The translations under genes were made by a program, and so were the position numbers. DNA of 64,000 bases from the NCBI RefSeq assembly GCF_964355755.1, contig NC_092678.1, positions 24,346,365 through 24,410,364 on the forward strand. Reading direction: 5' to 3'. A model generated the notes under the pieces. It was not told the origin of the DNA. It was given only the letters and a program-made list of their open reading frames with translations, and did no database searches. Of this stretch, positions 1-9,944 are shown one piece after another; positions within the stretch are counted from its first letter, which is position 1, and every line of letters begins with the position of its first letter. The DNA is from Antedon mediterranea (lineage: Eukaryota; Echinodermata; Crinoidea; Comatulida; Antedonidae).

Positions 1-1290
1 ACTATAGTCATTTTGGTATACTTGAGCACAGTGATAAAGAATAGGATAAACTTAACAATATACAACAGATAACATTAATGTACGATCAAGTTTAACCCTG
101 TTCTAAACTATAGTCATTTTGGTATACTTGAGCACAGTGATAAAGAATAGGATAAACTTAACAATATACAACAAATAACATTAATGTACGATCCAGTTTA
201 ACACTGTTCTCAACTATAGTCATTTTGGTATACTTGAGCACAGTGATAAAGAATAGGATAAACTTAACAATATACAACAAATAACATTAATGTACGATCA
301 AGTTTAACCCTGTTCTAAACTATAGTCATTTTGGTATACTTGAGCACAGTGATAAAGAATAGGATAAACTTAACAATATACAACAAATAACATTAATGTA
401 CGATCCAGTTTAACCCTGTTCTAAACTATAGTCATTTTGGTATACTTGAGCACAGTGATAAAGAATAGGATAAACTTAACAATATACAACAAATAGCATT
501 AATGTACGATCCAGTTTAACACTGTTCTCAACTATAGACATTTTGGTATACTTGAGCACAGTGATAAAGAATAGCATAAACTTAACAATATACAACAAAA
601 AACATTAATGTACGATCCAGTTTACCACTGTTCTCAACTATAGTCATTTTGGTATACTTGAGACAGTGATAAAGAATAGGATAAACTTAACAATATACAA
701 CAAATAACATTAATGTACGATCCCGTTTAACACTGTTTTCGACTATAGTCATTTTGGTATACTTGAGCACAGTGATAAAGAATAGGATAAACTTAACAAT
801 ATACAACAAATAACATTAATGTACGATCCAGTTTAACCCTGTTCTAAACTATAGTCATTTTGGTATACTTGAGCACAGTGATAAAGAATAGGATAAACTT
901 AACAATATACAACAAATAACATTAATGTACGATCCCGTTTAACACTGTTCTCGACTATAGTCATTTTGGTATACTTGAGCACAGTGATAAAGAATAGGAT
1001 AAACTTAACAATATACAACAGATAACATTAATGTACGATCAAGTTTAACCCTGTTCTAAACTATAGTCATTTTGGTATACTTGAGCACAGTGATAAAGAA
1101 TAGGATAAACTTAACAATATACAACAAATAACATTAATGTACGATCCAGTTTAACACTGTTCTCAACTATAGTCATTTTGGTATACTTGAGCACAGTGAT
1201 AAAGAATAGGATAAACTTCGAATAAACAGCAAATAACATTAATGTACGATGCCGTTTAATACTGTTTTAAACTATAGTCATTTGAGTATA
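1..1290 (+). repeat. 106-bp tandem satellite, forward array
   Basis: About twelve head-to-tail copies of a 106-bp unit; each copy starts near ACTATAGTCATTTTGGTATA and the starts recur at 1, 107, 213 and so on. Copies differ by a few substitutions and one short deletion (near 660). The last copies (1200-1330) decay. The array runs off the left window edge, so its true length is unknown. The same unit recurs in inverted orientation at 2812-3522. The array has no coding capacity. Confidence 0.95.
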
Positions 1291-1740
1291 ATTAATCACA
1301 GATAAAGAATAAGATCAACTTTATTACTATTTATTAAATAAAAAAACTAATTCTATATTAACACATATTATTTACATATACTTTCACTGCTGATTTCTAG
1401 TATAAACAGTCCATAGGCCTATACATGGCTGCAGTCGCGTGCTCAAATTTGAGTTGGTGTTTACCGACCGACCGACCGACATAGTGAGCTGTAGAGTCGC
1501 GTTTGCACGCTACTAAAAAGTTCACAAAAACCGTAGGATGGTCACAGGGGAGTTTGTTCGAAACTCCAACCCCTCCCCTGGCTATGCGTTTAGATTTTTC
1601 ATGCCTCCTTTACAAACCAAGATTATTAGAATACTATTAGGAGGATCAAACACAATTCTTGTTGCCAGATTTCATTGACATTACAGGTATGAAGTCTATC
1701 AATATACAGTACCGCTTAATACAATACTTGTTGAGGCCAT

Positions 1741-2811
1741 ATCCATCTATACATTTTAGTGTTATTCCACTTTAAAAAAGTCGATTTATATCAATACTCA
1801 TCAACATACGATATAACGATAGAATTTATTGCAACTTGTCCATGTCGTATTCATCTACAAATAAAGTGTCTATTACCGTACTTTTAAAAATCTATTTATA
1901 TCAATACCTATCAACGTATGTACGTGTGCATATTATATATACAAAAATATATACATCAACATAAATGTCATATCATCTACAGTCATTAGTGTTATTTCAC
2001 TTTTAATATTAGTAAATCCAAAGGCAAAATACTGAAATAATAACAATGCTGTGGTCTCAATGGAGATACAAAAAAAGAAGCGAAAAGCTAAATCAAAACG
2101 ATAAAGTAAAACAGCCAGAAAAGTTAGCAGAGTTTTTGGGCAAGTGAGGGTACTTGTACAAGATAGTGTTATTTAACGTTTAGTCGATTTATATCAATAC
2201 ACTCATCAACATATGTACGTGCAATTCACGTCTACAATCAATAGTGTTAATTCCACTTTTAAAAGTCGATTTATATCAATATACTCATCAACATATGTAC
2301 GTGTCCACGTCATATTCATCTATAAATATTAGTGTTATTTCACTTTTAAAAGTCGATTTATCAATATACTCATCAATAAATGTACTTGTCCACGTCATAT
2401 TCATTTACAAATCAGTGTTATTTCACTTTTCGAAGTCAATTATATCAATATAGGCCTACTCATCAACATATGTACGTGCAATTCACGTCATATTCATATA
2501 TGATCAATAGTGTACAACTAATAGTGTTATTTCACTTTTAAAAGTCGATTTATATTAATATACTCATCAATAAATGTACTTGTCCACGTCATATTCATCT
2601 ACAATCAATAGTGTTATTTCACTTTAAAAGTCGATTTATATCAATATACTCATCAACATATGTAAATCGTGTCCAAGTCATATTCATCTACAAATATTAG
2701 TGTTAATTTGACTTTTAAAAGTCGATTTATATCAATATACTAATCAATATATGTACGTGTCCACGTCATATTCATCTACAAATATTAGTGTTATTTCACT
2801 TTTAAAAGTCG
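1741..2811 (+). repeat. second satellite, roughly 80-100 bp units
   Basis: About ten diverged tandem copies built around AGTGTTATTTCACTTTTAAA, then GTCGATTTATATCAATATAC, CATCAACATATGTACGTG and CACGTCATATTCATCTAC. Unit length varies because parts are deleted or duplicated. The array directly abuts the inverted 106-bp array at about 2811 (GTCGAT then CACTGTGCTC). The only reading frame (2244-2453) simply follows the repeat. Positions 1330-1740 are unique sequence with a short GACC/ACCG run near 1465. Confidence 0.85.
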
Positions 2812-3522
2812 ATCACTGTGCTCAAGTATACCAAAATGACTATAGTTGAGAACAGTGTTAAACGGAATCGTATATTAATGTTTTTTGTTGTATATTGTTA
2901 AGTTTATCCTATTCTTTATCACTGTTCTCAAGTATACCAAAATGACTATAGTTGAGAACAGTGTTAAACTGGATCGTACATTAATGTTTTTTGTTGTATA
3001 TTGTTAAGTTTATCCTATTCTTTATCACTGTGCTCAAGTATACCAAAATGACTATAGTTGAGAACAGTGGTAAACTGGATCATACATTAATATTATTTGT
3101 TGTATATTGTTAAGTTTATCCTATTCTTTATCACTGTGCTCTAGTATACCAAAATGACTATAGTTGAGAACAGTGTTAAACGGGATCGTACATTGTTATC
3201 CTATTCTTTATCACTGTGCTCAAGTACACCAAAATGGCTATAGTTGAGAACAGTGTTAAACGGGATCGTACATTAATGTTATTTGTTGTATATTGTTAAG
3301 TTTATCCTATTCTTTATCAATGTGCTCAAGTATACCAAAATGACTATAGTTGAGAACAGTGTTAAACTACATCGTACATTAATGCTATTTGTTGTATATT
3401 GTTAAGTTTATCCTATTCTTTATCAATGTGCTCAAGTATACCAAAATGACTATAGTTGAGAACAGTGTTAAACTGGATCGTACATTAATGTTATTTGTTG
3501 TATATTGTTAAGTGTATTCTTT
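2812..3522 (-). repeat. 106-bp satellite, inverted array
   Basis: About seven copies of the same 106-bp unit as at 1-1290, read as reverse complement (TTGTATATTGTTAAGTTTAT and ACCAAAATGACTATAGT recur). One copy has an internal deletion near 3200. With the forward array it forms a large interrupted inverted repeat around a 1.5-kb centre. Confidence 0.93.
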
Positions 3523-3885
3523 ATTCTTATTAATTGTACTAAATTATTAAAAGAAACAGTAGTAAGCATAACATTTCCCCACTCCTACATTAGCATGGTA
3601 GGACATTGTAGTGGTCGCAGGTGGCTCAACTTTATTACTGCAATGGGATGGACATGGTCCTACTACCACCTTACCATCCAATAGGATTCCAGTAAATTTC
3701 GTTTACTACCAATCATAATTCAGTAATTAAATGACCCCTTAAGTTAACAAGGAAATCAGCCTATCCCATTATACCGGTAGGCTTCGTCGTACAGGCGTAC
3801 TGCGGTAATAGTTGAGAATTCTCAACTAGCCAATTTGGTATATTTTATATACCTGGAGCTGCAGGTGGTCACGTCCAGGTACTTT
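3523..3885. other. gene-free interval upstream of the CARD/death gene
   Basis: No reading frame or repeat stands out. A CCAAT-type ATCCAATAGG lies near 3675. It precedes the inferred first exon of the CRADD-like gene, so part of it may be promoter. Confidence 0.4.
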
Positions 3886-3890
3886 CCAAC

Positions 3891-3902
3891 AAGATGGCCA
3901 CC
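3891..3902 (+). promoter_or_regulatory. YY1-like AAGATGGCCACC, likely start region of the CRADD-like gene
   Basis: AAGATGGCCACC matches the YY1 core found just downstream of many animal transcription starts. Its ATG would open a 14-codon upstream ORF (3894-3938) ending in TAA. A good donor (AAG/GTAATT, exon end 3959) and an acceptor (ATTATAG, exon start 4319) suggest a non-coding first exon spliced to the coding exon. A second short upstream ORF begins at about 4325. Promoter role is inferred. Confidence 0.45.
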
Positions 3903-4379
3903 AATAAGTGCGACAACAATAAACTAGATTTTCTTTAAAGCACAAGCAGAATTATCAAGGTAATTATGTTTATTTCAAATATACGAAAATGCATTAGGCT
4001 TTTGTAGCTGGTCCTAACTCCTAACTAGCTAGCCTACTTAGCTAGGCCCTGGACTGGGTGAGAACCGTCTAGCTCGCCTAGGCTAGAGCCTGTGTAGAGT
4101 AGAGTGGGCTATGCCTAGCTAGCTAGGATAGGCCTAGACAAGACAAGTCACAAGCTACATGGTTTTCCGCTTACCGTTACTCCTCGTCTGTGTAAATTGG
4201 CCTTTAGGCCTATGCTACCACTTACTACTCTAAATCAACTTTCAGCTGTGTCCATTGGGTAGCATAAAAATTAAAAGGCCTTCATAAAGGCTAACATTGA
4301 AATTTCTTTATATTATAGGAGTTTATGAGGAAGAGTGACGAATGAATGTCAATGAATGATGAATACAAATTATTAAATC

Positions 4380-5214
4380 ATGGAGGAAAAACATAGATAT
4401 ATTCTGGAGAAAAACAGAGGACTGATTTTGAATGATCTTGATGTTGAAAAAATTAACAACTACCTTATTCAGGAGTTTATATTCACTCCGGACCAAATGC
4501 AAAAGATCATTGGAAAAGCAACAAGGAAGGAGCGTGCTGAATTCCTGTTGGACTCGTTACCACGACAAGATCAGCGGACATTTTACGTATTTTTAGAAAC
4601 GCTACGCATTACTTATCCACATTTGTACGATGTGCTATTAATAGATTCAAGAAATGTAAGCAGCGTTCCTAAGCAACCAGTCCAGTGCACTGAAAATCAA
4701 TGTAAGTCACTTTCTCCAAATTTTACATAATTTAGTTTCAATTGTTTGGGTTTATTTCTGGTCAATTTTAGAATTAATTTTTAAAGTAAAGTAAGAATTG
4801 GAAAAATAATGATGCTCAATTGATGTACAATCTACAATCCTGTTTTCAATATTTTTATGTCTTCTAGTTATGATGTCAGAATCCATGAAAGAGCCATCAG
4901 CGTACGAACCAGAAGTAGATCATGCCTCAAGGCGGTTAGCCTCTCAAAATGAAAGAGTATCTGAAAGAGACCTAGCCCGCGTTGCTTCACATCTCAGTGG
5001 TGATTTCAACATCATAGCTGGTATGCTAGGCCTAACGTCAGCTGAGCTATACCAGAGCCAGGTACAGCATCAGCACTCGGTTAAAGACCAGTACTTTGCT
5101 ATCTTGTACACATGGAGACGGAAAAACGGTTACGCCGCCACCAAGGCAAATTTAGTGAGATTGCTGCAAGAAATGAACGTAGACTGCAGTGTTTATGACT
5201 TTTTATTTATGTAG
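4380..5214 (+). CDS. CRADD: CARD + death domain adaptor, RAIDD/CRADD-like
   Basis: Two coding exons, 4380-4701 and 4868-5214, join in phase 1 across a GT-AG intron and give 222 aa (human CRADD is 199). Residues 1-95 form a CARD: an N-terminal RGLILNDLDVEKINNYL helix region, then TRKERAEFLLDSLPRQ and a helix ending TYPHLYDVLL. Residues 142-215 form a death domain with DLARVASHLSGDF, IAGMLGLTSAELYQ and FAILYTWRRKNG. This CARD-linker-DD order and length are those of CRADD, which bridges PIDD/RIP-type death domains to caspase-2-type CARDs in the cytosol. No protease or other domain is present. An ATTAAA poly(A) signal lies at 5263-5268. Domain calls are strong; pathway partners are inferred from the family. 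A divergent CARD-DD adaptor of another name is the alternative. Confidence 0.85.
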
Positions 5215-5570
5215 TAAATTAGTTTATTTAAATTATACAATTGGAAAATTCAATTGAACAACATTAAATTAATTATATAGAAATCTGATATAATCATAAT
5301 CAATAATGGGGCTACAATAGAATGCATGCATTAGTGTGTAGTAATGGTATATTTCCCATGGTTCAAATGTGATAAGGGGGGGTTAGCAATTACCCCTCTG
5401 AGCACTTGATCATTGCTTGGTATCTATCGTTGCGGCAACTAAACATTTGTATATCTACTGGAACACCCTTATTTTAATTTACTTTAAGTGCTTATATTAT
5501 TAGTAGATTTTACTGCTAATTAACTGTAATTTATTGTCACCTTTATCAGCATCGTACTACACATACCATT

Positions 5571-5636
5571 GTATGTGGTTCAGTGGTTATAGCGCTCACT
5601 CACCCTGTAAGTTAGAGGTCAAAGGTTCGAATCCAA
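5571..5636 (+). repeat. tRNA-like SINE head
   Basis: An A-box-like TGGTTCAGTGGTTATAGCG and a B-box GGTTCGAATCC are spaced as in a tRNA, but position 33 of the anticodon loop is C and stems are imperfect, so this is a tRNA-derived relic, not a tRNA gene. A closely related copy is at 49826-49890 on the minus strand, which supports a dispersed SINE family. Nothing else is recognisable from 5215 to 5878. Confidence 0.6.
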
Positions 5637-5878
5637 CATTTTGTTATGAAGATTTTTAAAATAGTATTTATGATTGGATATGGAATTAAGATTAATATTC
5701 GTAATTTAGGAACTGTATTTAATTTTTATTTTTACCACTAAACGAAAATGTGACACTTTTTAACAATTATGGTCATTGCTTATTTTAATATGATATTCAA
5801 GATTTTTTAAGAAAAGTCTTGTTTTCTAAGTAAAATGAGCAGAAATTATTGGCACAGATAACAAATAAAATTCCTCGA

Positions 5879-7338
5879 ATCTACAATTTATAGCGTCGAT
5901 TTGTGATCATGCGCATCAGGTATAATCTACAATTAGTAGCGTCGATTTGTGATCATGCGCATCTGGTATAATCTACAATTTAGTAGAGTCGATTTGTGAT
6001 CAAGCGCATCAGGTATAATTTACAATTAGTAGCGTTGATTTGTGATCATGCGCATCTGGTATAATCTACAATTTAGTAGCGTTGATTTGTGATCATGCGC
6101 ATCAGGTATAATCTACAATTAGTAGCGTCGATTTGTGATCATGCGCATCAGGTATAATCTACAATTTAGTAGCGTCGATTTGTGATCATGCGCATCTGGT
6201 ATAATCTACAATTTAGTAGCGTCGATTTGTGATCATGCGCATCTGGTATAATCTACAATTTAGTAGCGTCGATTTGTGATCATGCGCATCAGGTATAATC
6301 TACAATTAGTAGCGTTGATTTGTGATCATGCGCATCTGGTATAATCTACAATTTAGTAGCGTCGATTTGTGATCATGCGCATCAGGTATAATCTACAATT
6401 TAGTAGCGTCGATTTGTGATCATGCGCATCTGGTATAATCTACAATTTAGTAGCGTCGATTTGTGATCATGCGCATCAGGTATAATCTACAATTTAGTAG
6501 CGTTGACTTGTGATCATGCGCATCAGGTATAATCTACAATTTAGTAGCGTCGATTTGTGATCATGCGCATCTGGTATAATCTACAATTTAGTAGCGTCGA
6601 TTTGTGATCATGCGCATCTGGTATAATCTACAATTTAGTAGCGTCGATTTGTGATCATGCGCATCAGGTATAATCTACAATTTAGTAGCGTTGACTTGTG
6701 ATCATGCGCATCTGGTATAATCTACAATTTAGTAGCGTCGATTTGTGATCATGCGCATCAGGTATAATCTACAATTTAGTAGCGTCGATTTGTGATCCTG
6801 CGCATCAGGTATAATCTACAATTTAGTAGCGTCGATTTGTGATCATGCGCATCAGGTATAGTCTACAATTTAGTAGCGTCGATTTGTGATCGTGCGCATC
6901 TGGTATAATCTACAATTTAGTAGCGTCGATTTGTGATCATGCGCATCTGGTATAATCTACAATTTAGTAGCGTCGATTTGTGATCATGCGCATCTGGTAT
7001 AATCTACAATTTAGTAGCGTCGATTTGTGATCATGCGCATCAGGTATAGTCTACAATTTAGTAGCGTCGATTTGTGATCATGCGCATCTGGTATAATCTA
7101 CAATTTAGTAGCGTCGATTTGTGATCATGCGCATCTGGTATAATCTACAATTTAGTAGCGTCGATTTGTGATCATGCGCATCAGGTATAATCTACAATTT
7201 AGTAGCGTCGATTTGTGATCATGCGCATCTGGTATAATCTACAATTTAGTAGCGTCGATTTGTGATCATGCGCATCTGGTATAATCTACAATTTAGTAGC
7301 GTCGATTTGTGATCATGCGCATCAGGTATAATCTACAA
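5879..7338 (+). repeat. 47-bp satellite, about 31 copies
   Basis: Unit: ATCTACAATTTAGTAGCGTC, then GATTTGTGATCATGCGCATC, then A/TGGTATA; some copies are 46 bp. Sequence variation is concentrated at the CATCAGG/CATCTGG position and at GCGTCG/GCGTTG. Each unit contains the palindromes TGATCA and ATGCGCAT. Three more copies lie at 9151-9275. Confidence 0.95.
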
Positions 7339-7545
7339 CGCTGACATTGAGAATTATTTGCTCGGGTAAATAAACTGAATATAGAGATTTTAAATTGGTT
7401 TTTTTTTGTGTAATCTTGTTTAAAATGCTTGACGTTTGCGTTTTTTTGGTATAATCGGAAATCCAAGCATGAACTACTTGATTAACATCAATACAATTTC
7501 TACGTAAACATGTATTAAACTCTCTAAATCAGCGGCACGCAATGT

Positions 7546-7710
7546 GGCTTGGTTCCCACTAGCGCGCAACGTAAAGACGTAAGACGCAATCGAATTGACC
7601 AATCGAAACCTAGGCTTATTCCAACTTGCTTGTGATTGGTTTGCGTTACATCCTAGCATAGTCAAAATAGAAAGTTTCTTTTGACTATGATCCTAGTGAG
7701 AACCAAGCTT
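7546..7710. mobile_element. MITE family 1, copy a
   Basis: Terminal inverted repeats GCTTGGTTCCCACTAG (left) and CTAGTGAGAACCAAGC (right) enclose a non-coding body with ACCAATCGAAA and TTGTGATTGGTTTGCG. A palindromic tail (CATAGTCAAAA / TTTTGACTATG) lies before the right end. The small minus-strand frame across it is not a gene. Confidence 0.75.
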
Positions 7711-7756
7711 AAACAACATTTACATTTTACAAAAGATTATCTTGGTTTGTTTCCTA

Positions 7757-7938
7757 AAGCTTGGTTCCCACTAGAACGTAACGCAAGGACGTAAACGCAA
7801 CGCAAGCGTTTTAACCAATGACAACCGAAGTTATAGACAGTTAGCAATCACAAGCGAATAAGCCATCGCTTGTGATTGGTCAATTCACTTGCGTTGCGTT
7901 ACGTCCTTGCGTTGCGTCGCTAGTGGGAACCACGCTTT
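7757..7938. mobile_element. MITE family 1, copy b (best preserved)
   Basis: About 180 bp, almost fully self-complementary: AAGCTTGGTTCCCACTAG with ACGCAAGGACGTAA on the left mirrors TTACGTCCTTGCGT and CTAGTGGGAACCACGCTT on the right. The centre carries AATCACAAGCGA and CGCTTGTGATTGGTC. No coding capacity. Confidence 0.85.
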
Positions 7939-8395
7939 ATGATGTTACGACATGATTTGTTGAAATATGAAACAAAATATATAAGACCCATTAGGACCTC
8001 AGCTCTATCATGGTTGGGGCTGAGCTGAGAAATAAAAAAAATAGAGCTGCCAGGTCTCTGGAAATTATACTTTATTGCCAACAAAAACAGCATAAACATA
8101 AACAATCATTATTGTTGACAAAAGGTGATAAGATTTAGTTAAAAGAAACTAATTGCACGTATACATTAACATATGAAACGAAATTATATTCTACAGGACC
8201 AGCCCACCATGTTGGGTGGAGCTAATAATTTTGAAAAAATAGAGTTGTTAGGTGCCCGGAAATTGAACTTAGAAATATGGAAAGAACATAAGTCTCCAGG
8301 ACCAGCCCCTGCCTATCCTAAATTAACTTAAATCTCTAAATATCTCTCTTATGAAAAAAAATTTAAAAAAAATTGTATTTATTTAAAAAAAAAAT

Positions 8396-8474
8396 CCGTA
8401 GGGATTCGAACCCCAGCTAGTAGAACTGAGTGAATTCAAACAGTTACTAAGAGCACTACCCGTTATGCCACAAG
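8396..8474 (-). repeat. tRNA-like SINE head, minus strand
   Basis: On the minus strand an A-box-like TGGCATAACGGGTAGTGC and a B-box GGGGTTCGAATCCC are spaced as in a tRNA. The acceptor ends do not pair and a T-rich/A-rich tail follows, as in a retroposed SINE. Confidence 0.55.
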
Positions 8475-8618
8475 TACACGAGTAATGAAGGGTGTATAGT
8501 ATAGTAGTATATTCTTAAACGCGCTTCATATTACATCATTCTAATCGTTACGTCATAACTTTCCATGACGTCATTTTGAAGAAACGAATCTAGTTTTAAC
8601 GTTGATATAAACCAGAGG

Positions 8619-8890
8619 GCCGGATAGCTCAGTTGGTAGAGCGTCGTGGAACACGATATCATGGGTTCAAACCCCATGCCGGTCGGTGGAAAAGAGTTAA
8701 ATCTATGCGAGCTTCTGTGTTTGGGGTTCACAGATTTAAACGTCCCCCTTTCCACCACACATTATGAGGCGATAACATCAAAGCATCTGATGTGTGGTAC
8801 CCCCAAGGCTGTGAGAGAGCCTTACCGTGCTAGAGGCAAGGGAGCACACCATATTTTTTTTCTGTGGCTTTCCACCGCCTTTCGATATCG
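8619..8890 (+). repeat. tRNA-derived SINE
   Basis: The head GCCGGATAGCTCAGTTGGTA with GGGTTCAAACCCC reads as a tRNA with both Pol III boxes, but the acceptor stem is mismatched and the anticodon arm collapses to CGTGGAACACG. A body follows with its own hairpin (TAAATCTATG / CACAGATTTA). The head does not lie in a gene. The right end is approximate. Confidence 0.6.
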
Positions 8891-9150
8891 TAAATTTTAT
8901 GTTTGGCGCCCTCAATTTTAAGAACATCTAAGTTATGTCAGAAAATTAGGAACAAATAATAGAAATGTGTAAAGGTGCCGATGGGATGCCGAGCCTGGCT
9001 AGTATATTCTCTCTATTTGTTTAATTACGTATGCATTTTATAATAAATAATTTCAAAAAAGTTTTTTAAAAAGTGTTATTGTGTTTCTTACAATAATGTA
9101 TGAAATTTCAAAACTTGGATTGGTTGAGTACGCATACTTAAGTATATTTT

Positions 9151-9275
9151 TCTACAATTTAGTAACGTCGATTTGTGATCATGCGCATCAGGTATAATCT
9201 ACAATTTAGTAACGTCGATTTGTGATCATGCGCATCAGGTATAATCTACAATTTAGTAGCGTCGATTTGTGATCA
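9151..9275 (+). repeat. 47-bp satellite, satellite outlier of three copies
   Basis: Two and a half to three copies of the 5879-7338 unit in the same orientation, the first two with TAACG in place of TAGCG. The gap between arrays (7340-9150) is filled by MITE and SINE insertions and unique sequence. Confidence 0.9.
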
Positions 9276-9944
9276 GGTTAAATAGATTGAGAAACATTTA
9301 AAATAAAAAGGGGTTACTGGAATAATGGGGGTGCTGATGGAGCGTCTAGGTAAACGTGATGTTTGGATGATGAGGACATAAGGCTATTGATTTCAAATGA
9401 ATACAAATAGTGAATTAGTTTATTTATTTTATTAAAAACTTGAATAATAATTCAGGTGCATTATATGCTACACTGATGAAACGAAATGAATACTATATTT
9501 AGATAAAAATTGCACATAAAAATGAATACAGACAAATATATACATTAATACAGAATGCAAACAGTGACAGTGGTTGTCCGTCGTACAAACTTCAGTTTCC
9601 GCGCGCGTATGCGCGTTTAAGACGTATGCGCAACGCAAATAATCTGACCAATCACAAGCGTCGTATTGCACAACGTTTACACATTTTCTTTTTACATTTT
9701 CCTTTTATGTAATTAAAATATAAAATCACCCGTTTTTAAAAAATCCTTGATAAAAATTCGTAATTGAGAGAAAGAATCTTTTCCGTGAGACCTTGATGAA
9801 AAATATCGTTGTTCTGGGTAAATGTATCTTAAATAAAAATACAATTTGATGGTAAACTTTGCCATCAGAATTTCAAATCCGTTTCCATATTATATGTATA
9901 CGTTGATAATAGGTTATTACATTTATATCCTGGATTCGTTCTAT
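9276..9944. other. 3' flank of the SRCR/sushi gene with a MITE family 1 fragment
   Basis: A fragment at about 9590-9676 retains GACGTATGCGCAACGCAA and GACCAATCACAAGCG, the body of MITE family 1, without clear termini. The rest is AT-rich and probably includes the 3' untranslated region of the minus-strand gene ending at 9945. I see no other gene. Confidence 0.45.

Noticed and set aside
5879-7338. CRISPR-like appearance of the 47-bp array
   Set aside because: There are no unique spacers; the whole unit repeats, and the context is a eukaryotic genome.
5571-8692. Three possible tRNA genes (5571, 8396 minus, 8619)
   Set aside because: Pol III boxes are present, but acceptor stems or anticodon arms do not fold correctly, and bodies or tails follow as in SINEs.
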